Positions 41,960 to 50,038 of a stretch of DNA of 64,000 nucleotides are shown in pieces. The DNA lies in assembly GCA_050110875.1 (NCBI GenBank), contig CP188828.1, positions 2,170,001 through 2,234,000 on the forward strand, written 5' to 3'. Under the pieces are notes generated by a model. That model was not told where the DNA came from, ran no database searches, and saw only the letters and a program-made list of their open reading frames with translations. Within the stretch, counting starts at the first letter, position 1. Each line of letters opens with the position of its first letter. The DNA is from Methyloligella sp050110875 (GTDB taxonomy: Bacteria > Pseudomonadota > Alphaproteobacteria > Rhizobiales > Methyloligellaceae). A program made the translations under genes and the position numbers.

Positions 41960-44299
41960 CTATTCGGGAGCGACGTCGCGGACCCGGGTCTTCTTCGGAT
42001 CGTAATGGGAGAGCGTCACGACCGTGGCGGGAATGCGCTTCTGGTGGCCGTCCAGCTTGCCGATCTCGACTTCGGTGCCGGCTTCCGCCTTGGAGACGTC
42101 GAGACGGGCCAGGGCGATGTTCTTCTTCAGAATGGGCGAGCGGGTCGAGCTCGTCACCTCGCCGATTTGCGCCCGGCCCACATAGATCGGGTCTCCGTGG
42201 TGGATGCACTCGTTGCTGTCGATGTCGAGGCCGACCAGCTTCTTGAGCGGGTTGGCCTTGCGGCGGGCCAGAGCCTCCGAACCGATGAACGGCTCCTCTT
42301 CCATGTCCTTGCGGACCGTGAAGCCGATGCCCGCCTCGAAAGGATCGGTCTGGTCGCAGAAATCGTATCCGGCGAAGACGAGCCCCGCCTCGATACGCAC
42401 CATATCGAGGGCCAGAAGCCCGAAGGGGCGAAGGCCGAAGGGTTGGCCTGCCTCCCAGATAGCGTCGAACACGGCCGGCGCGGCATCCGGATGACACCAG
42501 ATCTCATAGCCCAGCTCGCCCGTATAGCCGGTCCGGGAAATCACCACCGGCTGATCGGCGATACGCCCCACCAGGAAGCGGAACCATTTCAGCTCCTCGA
42601 TGGTCGGCTGGTCCGGCCGGGTCCAGACGAGATCCTTCAGGATCTCTCTCGACTTGGGTCCTTGCAGTGCCACGTTGTGCAGCTGGTCGGTGGAGGAACG
42701 CACCCAGACCTTGAGGCCGCGCTCTTGCGCCACCTGGCGCATCCAGACGCCGAGATAATCGTCGCCGCACACCACCCGGAAATTGTTCTGGCAGAGCCGG
42801 AAGATGGTCCCGTCGTCGATCATTCCGCCATGGTCGTAGCAGAACGCAGTGTAGACCACCTGACCCTGGCTCAACTTGCGGATATTGCGGGTGGCCACGA
42901 GATGCAGCAGCTCCTCCGCGTCCGGTCCCGTGACCTCGTATTTGCGCAAAGCGCTGAGGTCCATGATCACGGCTTTCTCACGGCAGGCCCAGTATTCCTC
43001 GATGAGCTCCACGTCGGAGAAGCAGGTGGGCAGCCAGAAGCCGCGGTAATCTTCGAACTTGCGGGTGAGCGCGGCGAAGCGCGGATAGAACCCGCTCTCC
43101 CGCGTCAGACGCGGCTCGGCATCGGGGGTCATTCGGTGGGCCTTTCCTTTCGGGAACAGGTTTTCTTTATCGTAGACGCGCACCTGGATATCCGTCGGCA
43201 TCCAGCCATTGGCCGGATCGATATCGTCGGCGCAGGAGGAAGAGGCGCAGACGATGTCGGAGAGCGCGCGTAGGAGAACGTAGTCGCCGGGACGCGACCA
43301 GGGCTCGTCCAGCCCGATCCCGTCATCCTCGTCGACAAAGGTGTTGTAGAAGAAGTTGATGGCCGGCCAGCCCTTGCGCGGCGCGATCCCGTGCGGCGCC
43401 AGGCAGGCATTGAAGTTGTCCGTGCAGTTGGAATGGCCCGGATACCCCATGTCCTCGTAATATTTCGGGTTGCAGGCCAGCATGAACGTGTCGTGGCGTC
43501 CCACCGTATCCTGGATCACCTCGACCAGCGGCTTTTGGGTCTGGTCGTAATATTTGGCGTGGAGCCCTGGGCCCGGTGCGGCCGTTCCCATCAAGGTATG
43601 GGTCGTGGTGGCGTCCAGACCGTTCTCGATGCCGCGCTTCAAGGCCTCGGCATCGAAGGCCAGGAAGTCGGAGCATTGCCGCCCTTCCACATCGAGGATC
43701 TGGATATAGTCGCCGGCCTTCACCTCGTAGGCTGCCGCCGTCGCCGCGTCGATGCGAAGATCGAGCTTGGGATCGGCAAGTGGTGGCGGTGCATCCAGGC
43801 GCTCGTCGGATGTCTGCTCGATCTCGATCAGAAGGTCGGTCGGAGTGTCTTGCGCATCCGGCGCCATGGGAGCGCCCGGCGCGAACAGCACGCAAAGCCC
43901 GTCCGCCTTGATATCGAACGTGACCTCGCTGCCCGGCGCGCTGTCGGCGCCGAACAGCCGGCCGCCGCGCAAGCTTCCGCGCTCCACATTGCGGGTGCTC
44001 AAGGCGTGCTCCGTGGCCGGCCGGCCCTCCAGGGCCTGATCCAAGGCATCGTCCAGGGTCGGACCATCGAGTTGGCTCAAGGACGGGATGACGGCCTGAC
44101 CGCCCGTCTTCTCCGAAAGCGCATAAAGCAGACCCTCCTGCGCCCCTTCCGGATCGATGATGGTGAGTTGATCGCCGTCTCGTACTCCGAAGGCGAGGCA
44201 GCCGCCCCCCGCCACCCGGGTCCGGCGGATTCGCTTGCCGCCATGGGAGGTCGTCGCCTCGGATAGAGTGCGCGGCCGCGTCTCGCTGTCCAAGCTCAT
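41960..44299 (-). CDS. tdm: Trimethylamine N-oxide demethylase (DUF1989-GcvT fusion)
   Basis: 779 residues, GAAGGAG before the ATG. Tdm converts TMAO to dimethylamine plus formaldehyde, which can be caught on tetrahydrofolate. The N-terminal half is the DUF1989 zinc domain, with GDYIQILDVEGRQCSDFLAF, DTFMLACNPKYYEDMG, HSNCTDNFNACLAPHGI and SDIVCASSSCADDIDPANGW supplying the cysteines reported to bind Zn. The C-terminal half is a GcvT-like folate-binding region (YEVTGPDAEELLHLVATRNI, VISRTGYTGELGYEIWC, FGLLALDMVRIEAG, EVTSSTRSPILKKNIALARL). Size and domain order match Methylocella and roseobacter Tdm. It lies 226 bases downstream of tmm, same strand. Confidence 0.93.
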   Translation of the reverse strand: MSLDSETRPRTLSEATTSHGGKRIRRTRVAGGGCLAFGVRDGDQLTIIDPEGAQEGLLYALSEKTGGQAVIPSLSQLDGPTLDDALDQALEGRPATEHALSTRNVERGSLRGGRLFGADSAPGSEVTFDIKADGLCVLFAPGAPMAPDAQDTPTDLLIEIEQTSDERLDAPPPLADPKLDLRIDAATAAAYEVKAGDYIQILDVEGRQCSDFLAFDAEALKRGIENGLDATTTHTLMGTAAPGPGLHAKYYDQTQKPLVEVIQDTVGRHDTFMLACNPKYYEDMGYPGHSNCTDNFNACLAPHGIAPRKGWPAINFFYNTFVDEDDGIGLDEPWSRPGDYVLLRALSDIVCASSSCADDIDPANGWMPTDIQVRVYDKENLFPKGKAHRMTPDAEPRLTRESGFYPRFAALTRKFEDYRGFWLPTCFSDVELIEEYWACREKAVIMDLSALRKYEVTGPDAEELLHLVATRNIRKLSQGQVVYTAFCYDHGGMIDDGTIFRLCQNNFRVVCGDDYLGVWMRQVAQERGLKVWVRSSTDQLHNVALQGPKSREILKDLVWTRPDQPTIEELKWFRFLVGRIADQPVVISRTGYTGELGYEIWCHPDAAPAVFDAIWEAGQPFGLRPFGLLALDMVRIEAGLVFAGYDFCDQTDPFEAGIGFTVRKDMEEEPFIGSEALARRKANPLKKLVGLDIDSNECIHHGDPIYVGRAQIGEVTSSTRSPILKKNIALARLDVSKAEAGTEVEIGKLDGHQKRIPATVVTLSHYDPKKTRVRDVAPE

Positions 44300-44481
44300 T
44301 TGCGCTCTCCTTCAGGAACGATGCATTGCCGCGCTGAGGCAGGATCGCCCGGAAGCCTTGAAGGCTCCCTTCGCGTCCCCCGCCTTCGCGAAAGGAATCG
44401 TCCTTTGTTTCAGGTCTAACGGGACCGCCTTCGAAGCTCTTGTCAGCCTGGAAGGTGGCGGCCCGAATCATCAATGCCTCT

Positions 44482-44509
44482 CGGGACGCGGCTGCTTCGC
44501 CGCGTCCCG
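44482..44509 (-). terminator. Stem-loop between tmm and tdm
   Basis: Perfect 11-bp arms CGGGACGCGGC/GCCGCGTCCCG around TGCTTC, 16 bases after the tmm stop. No T-run follows on the minus strand, so an intercistronic stabilising or attenuating hairpin is more likely than a full terminator. Confidence 0.5.
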
Positions 44510-44525
44510 GAGCTTTCGCCAGTGG

Positions 44526-45881
44526 CTATTCGGCCGCTTGCCGCACGGCCAGGAAGGCTTCCAGACTGTCGTCCAAGGCCTTCATCCATTCCGTATGATG
44601 CTTCGGCGACATGGTGCCGGTGATCACCGAAGGATAAGCCCTGTCCCGATAGGTCAGGATGCCTTCCTCCTTGTGGTGCTCCCACTCTTTGAAGAGCTCC
44701 GCCACCCGGTCCACGTCGAGGAACGGATAGTCGGTCTTCTCAAGCAGATCCCGCACATATTCCGTCTGGAAGTCGATATCCTGCTCGGGGTTCTCGCAGG
44801 CCTCTTCCATGGCCACCCACTTCTTGGCGTCGGCCGTCATCTCCTGCTTGGAGGGAAGCTCGATCCGCCCCAGCATCACGTCCCGCGCATACCAAGCCTG
44901 CGCATCGAACATGTTGAACGTGTAGTACTGGTCCTGGGCGCCGATATACATCAGCTTCGGATTGTCGAGCCAGAAGATGCCCTTATACAGCCCTTCCGGA
45001 TAAAGCCGCGTCTTGGTCTTCAGACGCAGCTCGTCGGGAAGGAAGGGGTAGTAGTTGAGATAGCCCGTGCACAGAACGATGGCGTCCACTTCCTTGGTGG
45101 TGCCGTCGGCGAAATAGGCGGTGTTGCCCTCCACCTTCTGCAGCAGAGGCCTTTCCTCGAACCCATCCGGCCAGTCGAAGCCCATGGGCGCCGTGCGGTA
45201 GGAGAAGGTGATCGATTTGGCACCGTATTTGTGGCACTGGACGCCGATATCCTCCGCCGAGTAGGAGGCGCCGATCAGGAGCACGTTCTTGTCCTTGAAT
45301 TCCAGCGCATCGCGGAAATCGTGGGCGTGCAGCACCCTTCCCGGGAACATCCTCAAGCCTTCGAAGTCCGGCACGTTCGGCGTGGAGAAGTGGCCGTTCG
45401 CCACCACCACGTAGTCGAACTCTTCGGAGTAGGTGTGGTCGTTCTTCAGATCCTGCACCGTGACCGTGAACTTCTCCGTCTCAGAATCGTAATCCACCCA
45501 GCGAACCGGGGTGCGGAAGCGCACGTAATCCCGCACGCCGCTCTTCTCCACGCGGCCCATGATGTAGTCCGCCAGCACCGCGCGCGGCGGGTAGGATGGG
45601 ATCGGCCGCCCGAAATGCTCCTCGAAGGAATAGTCGGCGAACTCGAGACACTCCTTTGGCCCGTTCGACCACAGATAGCGATACATGGAGCAGTGGACCG
45701 GCTCGCCATATTCGTCGAGACCCGTCCGCCACGTGTAGTTCCACAGACCGCCCCAGTTGTCTTGCTTCTCAAAGCAGACGACCTCAGGCACGTCTGCACC
45801 CTTCCGCTTCGCCGATTCAAATGCACGAAGCTGTGCCAGGCCGCTCGGCCCCGCCCCAATCACGCATACGCGCTTGCTCAT
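44526..45881 (-). CDS. tmm: Trimethylamine monooxygenase (flavin-containing monooxygenase)
   Basis: 451 residues, GAGGAA before the ATG. Tmm oxidises trimethylamine to TMAO with NADPH and O2. The FAD motif VIGAGPSGLAQLRAF is at residues 7-21, the FMO signature FPGRVLHAHDF at 179-189 (F-x-G-x3-H-x3-F), and the NADPH motif LLIGASYSAEDIG at 201-213. Blocks such as NWGGLWNYTWRTGLDEYGEPVH, MYRYLWSNGPKECLEFADYSFEEHFG and ITGTMSPKHHTEWMKALDDS match characterised bacterial Tmm from marine alphaproteobacteria and Methylocella. tdm, whose enzyme uses its product, follows downstream. A motif for the putative NarL-type regulator lies about 210 bases upstream. Confidence 0.95.
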   Translation of the reverse strand: MSKRVCVIGAGPSGLAQLRAFESAKRKGADVPEVVCFEKQDNWGGLWNYTWRTGLDEYGEPVHCSMYRYLWSNGPKECLEFADYSFEEHFGRPIPSYPPRAVLADYIMGRVEKSGVRDYVRFRTPVRWVDYDSETEKFTVTVQDLKNDHTYSEEFDYVVVANGHFSTPNVPDFEGLRMFPGRVLHAHDFRDALEFKDKNVLLIGASYSAEDIGVQCHKYGAKSITFSYRTAPMGFDWPDGFEERPLLQKVEGNTAYFADGTTKEVDAIVLCTGYLNYYPFLPDELRLKTKTRLYPEGLYKGIFWLDNPKLMYIGAQDQYYTFNMFDAQAWYARDVMLGRIELPSKQEMTADAKKWVAMEEACENPEQDIDFQTEYVRDLLEKTDYPFLDVDRVAELFKEWEHHKEEGILTYRDRAYPSVITGTMSPKHHTEWMKALDDSLEAFLAVRQAAE

Positions 45882-46247
45882 TTTGGGTTCCTCATGGATC
45901 TCTTATTAGCCTGCGTTCAGATACCTGCCGACCGGGATCGATTGACGTTTGAGACCCGCTTTTGCGGGATTTCTTCACGATCTCCTGCCGGCACTCCCTC
46001 AGTGTGGATCGATGGGGACCGCAACCACTGCGATCCGCAGGGTCGAGTCTTGGGATTTTCGGTCCATTGCCAATTGCCACGGTGGGTTATCCCTTTTGGG
46101 ATAGTCCTCCGGCTCCGGTTTGAATCGGTTCGGCCCCCTCTATGCAGAAGTGCCTACCTCAAGAGGGCAATTGTCAGTCCCGCCGGGCTTTGCCGATGCT
46201 GAACGCCGTCTTCTGTTTCGCGAATTGGGGAAACGGCGAAGGATCAT
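45882..46247. promoter_or_regulatory. Divergent tmm / gcvT-like promoter region
   Basis: 366 bases without a gene. It holds a hairpin CCCGC-TTTT-GCGGG (45955-45968), which would sit in the tmm leader, and motif site 2 at 46088-46103. A possible promoter for the GcvT-like gene is TTGAAT (46120-46125) and TATGCA (46141-46146). Confidence 0.5.
46088..46103. promoter_or_regulatory. TAnCCC-N4-GRGRTA motif, site 2 (between tmm and gcvT-like gene)
   Basis: TATCCCTTTTGGGATA, a perfect 6-4-6 palindrome with the same arms and spacing as site 1 except for a C/T change. It is about 145 bases before the GcvT-like start and 207 before tmm, so it could serve both. Confidence 0.5.
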
Positions 46248-47354
46248 ATGACTCAGAGAAGCTCGGTCTTGAACGAGAGGCACAAAGCGCTCGGCTCCAA
46301 GCTGGACGGTGAAACCTGGTGCGACATGGCCGTGCCGTGGAGCTACGATTCCGATCCCGACGAAGAGGTCGTCGCCGTCCGAAGCCGCGCCGGTCTGTTC
46401 GATATCTCCGCCATCAACCTGATTCACGTATCGGGGCCCGACGCGGCTGCCGTTCTGAACAGCATCGTGGCGATCGAGGTGCCCAAGATGGAGCCTGGTA
46501 CTGCCAGGCTCGGCGTTGAGGTGGACGAGGACGGCGCGCTGATCGACGACATCATGATCATCCGCGATGCGCGGGACCGCTTTCGCGTGACCCATGGGAG
46601 CGGCGCGACCCCGCAGCAGCTCGCCATGGCGGCGGAGGGCAAGGATGTCGATATCCAGGTCGACCGCGACACCCATGTGATTTCGCTTCAGGGACCGGCG
46701 TCCCTGGATATCCTCAATCCGCATACGCCGATCGCTCTCGAGGAGCTGGATTATTTCCACCACGCGGAGACGACGCTCTTCGACAAGAAGGTCATCATCG
46801 CCCGCGGCGGCTATTCCGGCGAGCGCGGCTACGAGATCTACGCCAGCGCCGCCGATATCGGAGAGATCTGGGATGCCATCCTCGAAGAGGGCAAGGCTCT
46901 CGGCGTCGTTCCGGCATCCTGGACCGCGCTCGATACCTTGCGCGTCGAGGCTGCCCTCCTCTTCTTTCCCTTCGAGATGCCCGAGGGCGACACCACGCCA
47001 TGGGAAGTCGGCATGCACTGGGCCATCGATGAGGATAAAAGAGCGCCCTATGTCGGCAAGAAGGCGCTGCGGAAGAGCCGCGGCAAGGAGCGGGTGAAGC
47101 AGGCCGGCGTCGTCTGTCGCTCTGATAAGGCCGTGGAGCCGGACGCCAAGATCTATCGCGACGGCGAGGAGATCGGCGTCGTCACCAGCGCCGTCTACAG
47201 CCGCTATCTCATGCAGTCCCTGGCCATGGTCCATCTGAAGCCGGAGCACACCGCCCTCGGCACCGCGGTTGTCGTCAAGGATGCCGAGGGCGAGCACGAC
47301 GGTACCGTGGTGCGGACCCCGTTCTACGATCCTTTGCGCTTGCGGGCGCAATAG
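46248..47354 (+). CDS. GcvT-like tetrahydrofolate-dependent aminomethyltransferase/demethylase
   Basis: 368 residues with GAAGG before the ATG. It is a stand-alone GcvT-fold protein: RSRAGLFDISAINLIHVSGPDAAAVLNSIVAIEV, GALIDDIMIIRDARDRFRVTHGSG, DRDTHVISLQGPASLDIL, IARGGYSGERGYEIYASAADIGEIWDAILEEG, ALDTLRVEAALLFFPFEMPEGDTTPWEVGM, and a C-terminal barrel (EIGVVTSAVYSRYLMQSLAMVHL). Such proteins move a methyl or methylene group from an amine or sulfonium compound to tetrahydrofolate. It is not a standard glycine-cleavage T protein, because no gcvH or gcvP is nearby. Its place opposite tmm suggests a methylated-amine substrate (inference). Confidence 0.85.
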   Translation: MTQRSSVLNERHKALGSKLDGETWCDMAVPWSYDSDPDEEVVAVRSRAGLFDISAINLIHVSGPDAAAVLNSIVAIEVPKMEPGTARLGVEVDEDGALIDDIMIIRDARDRFRVTHGSGATPQQLAMAAEGKDVDIQVDRDTHVISLQGPASLDILNPHTPIALEELDYFHHAETTLFDKKVIIARGGYSGERGYEIYASAADIGEIWDAILEEGKALGVVPASWTALDTLRVEAALLFFPFEMPEGDTTPWEVGMHWAIDEDKRAPYVGKKALRKSRGKERVKQAGVVCRSDKAVEPDAKIYRDGEEIGVVTSAVYSRYLMQSLAMVHLKPEHTALGTAVVVKDAEGEHDGTVVRTPFYDPLRLRAQ

Positions 47355-47457
47355 CCGGCTCCCTCCCGACGGAAAACCCACCATGTCCGTCAATCCCGGG
47401 ACGCTCCGTCCGATTTGAATGGTCGATTGCGGTGCGTTCCGGGAAGGGGGAGCAGGC

Positions 47458-47473
47458 TAACCCTAAAGAGGTA
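47458..47473. promoter_or_regulatory. TAnCCC-N4-GRGRTA motif, site 3 (before ABC ATPase operon)
   Basis: TAACCCTAAAGAGGTA, the weakest palindrome of the four but with the same TA...TA frame and spacing. It lies 75 bases before the ATPase operon start at 47548. Confidence 0.4.
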
Positions 47474-47547
47474 CGAACTTCGATGAATGCCCTCCGCACC
47501 GAGGGGCATGGTATTGATCTTTCAACTGGTACGGGGCGAGCAGACCG

Positions 47548-48321
47548 ATGACCATGACCGAGCAACCGATCCTTGAAGTGCGCAATCTGGGCCGGACCTT
47601 CGGCGGCATCGTCGCCGTCGACGATTTCAGCCTGGATGTGAAACGCGGGGCCATCCATGGGCTGATCGGTCCGAACGGCGCCGGCAAGACCACCACCTTC
47701 AACGTCATCAGCGGTTTCTATCCACCCTCCCGCGGCCAGATCGTCTATTCCGGCGAGGATATCTCGGGCCGCGCCACCAGCGATCTCGCCAGTCTCGGCC
47801 TCATCCGCACTTTCCAGGGCACCACCCTGTTCCACGAGTTGAGCGTGATCGACAACATCCGCCTCGGCTGCCATCGCAGTGCCAAGGCCAATTTCTTCAG
47901 CCGCATCTTCGGCACCGACCGCGCCGTCGAGGAAGAGGCGGACGAAAAGGCCCATAGCATTCTCAAGTTTCTCCAGATGGACAGCCTGGCCGAGGAGCTG
48001 ACCGCCAATCTCTCTCACGGCCATCAGCGGGCGCTGGGTCTTGCCGTGGCGCTTGCCGCCGACCCGCAATTGATGCTGCTCGACGAGCCTTTCACGGGCA
48101 TGAACCCGGAAGAGACCAAGCGCATGGTCGAGCTGGTGAAGCGGGTGCGCGACGAGCAGGAGGTGACCATCATCCTGATCGAGCACGACATGCAGGCGGT
48201 CATGGGGCTCTGCGACCTCATCACCGTGATGAATTTCGGCACCCTGCTGGCCAGCGGCACGCCGAAAGAAGTGCGCAGTAATCCCGCCGTCATCGAAGCC
48301 TATCTGGGGAGCGCAGCCTGA
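47548..48321 (+). CDS. Branched-chain-type ABC transporter ATP-binding protein (LivG-like)
   Basis: 257 residues. Walker A is GPNGAGKTTTFNVISGFY, followed by the Q-loop, the signature LSHGHQRALGLAVALAADP (LSHG in place of LSGG) and Walker B LMLLDEPFTGM with the H-loop IEHDMQ. The RTFQGTTLFHELSVIDNIRLG block and length are typical of LivG in HAAT-family importers. It pairs with the LivF-like ATPase through an overlapping TGATG. The matching permeases and binding protein are at 50-53 kb on the other strand. The cargo is unknown; an amine or its derivative is suggested by the neighbours. Confidence 0.9.
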   Translation: MTMTEQPILEVRNLGRTFGGIVAVDDFSLDVKRGAIHGLIGPNGAGKTTTFNVISGFYPPSRGQIVYSGEDISGRATSDLASLGLIRTFQGTTLFHELSVIDNIRLGCHRSAKANFFSRIFGTDRAVEEEADEKAHSILKFLQMDSLAEELTANLSHGHQRALGLAVALAADPQLMLLDEPFTGMNPEETKRMVELVKRVRDEQEVTIILIEHDMQAVMGLCDLITVMNFGTLLASGTPKEVRSNPAVIEAYLGSAA

Positions 48322-49028
48322 TGCTCTTGGAGCTCCACGACGTCCACGTCCATTACAACAAGGTCGCCGCCCTGAAGGGTGTCGACATGGGCATTCCCAA
48401 CCAGGGCATGGTCACCATCATCGGCGCGAACGGTGCCGGCAAGAGCACCACCTTGCGCGCCATCTCCGGCCTCACCCGCATCAGCAAGGGCGAGATCGTC
48501 TTCGACGGGCAGCGCATCGACAAGCTGCCCCCGGAGAAGATCGTCGCGCTGGGCATTGCCCATGTGCCGGAAGGCCGCCGTATCTTCCCCGATCTCACCG
48601 TGGAGGAGAATCTCCGCACCGGCGCCTTCCTGCGCAACGACCACGCGGAGATCGAGAAGGACCTGAAGGACGTCTTCAAGCGTTTTCCGCGCCTCGAGGA
48701 GCGCCGCACCCAATGGGGCCGGTCGCTCTCCGGCGGCGAGCAGCAGATGCTTGCCATCGGCCGGGCGCTCATGTCCCGCCCCAGGATGCTGATCCTCGAC
48801 GAGCCGTCCATGGGCCTCTCGCCCGTCATGGTCGACGAGATGGCCAGCATCATTCGCGATATCATGGAGCGTGGCGTGCCCGTCGTGCTCGTGGAGCAGA
48901 ACGCGGAGCTGGCGCTGAAGCTCGCCCGCTTCGCCTACGTGCTGGAGACCGGCAATATCGCCCTCGAAGGCCCCGCCAAGGAGTTGCACGACAATGAGCA
49001 TGTCCGGCGAGCCTATCTCGGCGCCTGA
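48321..49028 (+). CDS. Branched-chain-type ABC transporter ATP-binding protein (LivF-like)
   Basis: 235 residues. Walker A is GANGAGKSTTLRAISGL, the LivF-typical HVPEGRRIFPDLTVEENLRTGAF follows, the signature is LSGGEQQMLAIGRALMSRPRMLILDEPSMGL (signature and Walker B joined), and the H-loop is VEQNAELAL. The C-terminus (HDNEHVRRAYLGA) is standard for LivF. It forms a dimer with the LivG-like ATPase upstream to drive the importer. The start overlaps the LivG-like stop, and the 3' end overlaps the next gene by 35 bases. Confidence 0.92.
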   Translation: MLLELHDVHVHYNKVAALKGVDMGIPNQGMVTIIGANGAGKSTTLRAISGLTRISKGEIVFDGQRIDKLPPEKIVALGIAHVPEGRRIFPDLTVEENLRTGAFLRNDHAEIEKDLKDVFKRFPRLEERRTQWGRSLSGGEQQMLAIGRALMSRPRMLILDEPSMGLSPVMVDEMASIIRDIMERGVPVVLVEQNAELALKLARFAYVLETGNIALEGPAKELHDNEHVRRAYLGA

Positions 49029-49638
49029 GACGGCGAAATCGTCCGAGCTGGAAGAATCCTGGACCATCCAGGAACTCATCAATGCCGGCTGGCGGGAGGC
49101 CGATCTCGACTGGGAGAACGCCGCCGCCCGCACCGTCCAGGCCCTTGCCCGCGGCGATACGGACTCCGCAAAGGATGCCGCCGGCGCAGCATTGCGTCTC
49201 GCGCGCGAGTCCTTCGACGCGATCGATCCGCGGCTCGGGACGAGCCTCGCCAATTACGGTGCTTGCCTTTGGCTTGCCGGCGACCGCCAAGGCCTCCGGC
49301 CGCTCGTTCAAACCGCGCTTGAGACCTGGCGCGCCTCGGGCCCTTGGATTGCCCGGCTCACCGCGCCGCGCGTTGCCCGCAGCTCCATGTTTCATCTCCG
49401 CATGGAGGCGCTCCACCGCGACACCTACCGTGCCCGCTGGCAACAGCGCTGGCAGGAGATCGCCGCGGATGCGGCCGGGCGTCTGCAAGCCCTGAACGAT
49501 GGGCTTGCCGCCGGCGATACCCCGGCTCTCGACGTGCCGGCCGAGACGATGCTCGCCACCTGGAAGCGCGAGCGGCCGGCCATGCTCAACGACACCCGCA
49601 AGCTGCTCGGCGCCGGCCTGCTGCTTCTCGTTTCTTGA
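48994..49638 (+). CDS. Unrecognised alpha-helical 214-aa protein coupled to the ABC ATPases
   Basis: 214 residues, start ATG 48994 or 49000, overlapping the LivF-like gene in another frame. It is predicted to be mostly helical and TPR-like: WTIQELINAGWREADLDWENAAARTVQALARGDTDSAKDAAGAALRLARESFDAIDPRLGTSLANYGACLWLAGDRQGL, ending RKLLGAGLLLLVS. No named family is recognised. The overlap means it is made together with the transporter ATPases, so it may be an accessory factor of the importer or of the methylated-amine pathway. The role is unknown. Confidence 0.7.
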   Translation: MSMSGEPISAPETAKSSELEESWTIQELINAGWREADLDWENAAARTVQALARGDTDSAKDAAGAALRLARESFDAIDPRLGTSLANYGACLWLAGDRQGLRPLVQTALETWRASGPWIARLTAPRVARSSMFHLRMEALHRDTYRARWQQRWQEIAADAAGRLQALNDGLAAGDTPALDVPAETMLATWKRERPAMLNDTRKLLGAGLLLLVS

Positions 49639-50038
49639 ACGAAGCCAGTGCGCGCGAGCACCTCAGGATGACGCTGGAGTGTGATGCGGCCTCACCCCAA
49701 GCACATCGTCATGCCCGGACTTGATCCGGGCATCCATTCCGTTTCGTTGCCGCTTGCGCTGGGGCCCGCACCCTTCGAGACGCGCGCTTCGCGCGCCCTC
49801 AGGGTGAGGAGGAACCTTCGAAGCTTGCTGCTGCGCTGTCCCTCATGGTGAGGGCGCTCGCATCGCGAGCGCGTCTCGAACCATGTGGCCCGGACGAGAC
49901 CGCTTGCTCCTCACCTCTCCCCGGCGGGGAGAGGTCGGATGCGCAGCATCCGGGTGAGGGGGATAAAGGTCTGGCAAGGTTGGCACCCCCTCACCCCAAC
50001 CCTCTCCCCCAAGGGGAGAGGGAGTAGCCTGCCGCCCT
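49639..50038. repeat. Intergenic palindromic repeat cluster (copy B)
   Basis: 400 non-coding bases between converging genes. Elements seen: ATGCCCGGA-CTTGA-TCCGGGCAT (49711-49733), the GCTTCGCGCGCCCTCAGGGTGAGG element (49786-49809), the CTCATGGTGAGG...CATGTGGCCC element (49842-49891, also at 41870), ACCTCTCCCC-GGC-GGGGAGAGGT (49913-49935) and CCCTCTCCCC/GGGGAGAGGG (50000-50022). All are typical Rhizobiales-like interspersed palindromes and can also act as bidirectional terminators. Confidence 0.85.

Noticed and set aside
46248..47354. DMSP demethylase DmdA
   Set aside because: Length is similar, but the N-terminal and substrate-loop sequences do not resemble DmdA as I know it; called only as a GcvT-like enzyme.
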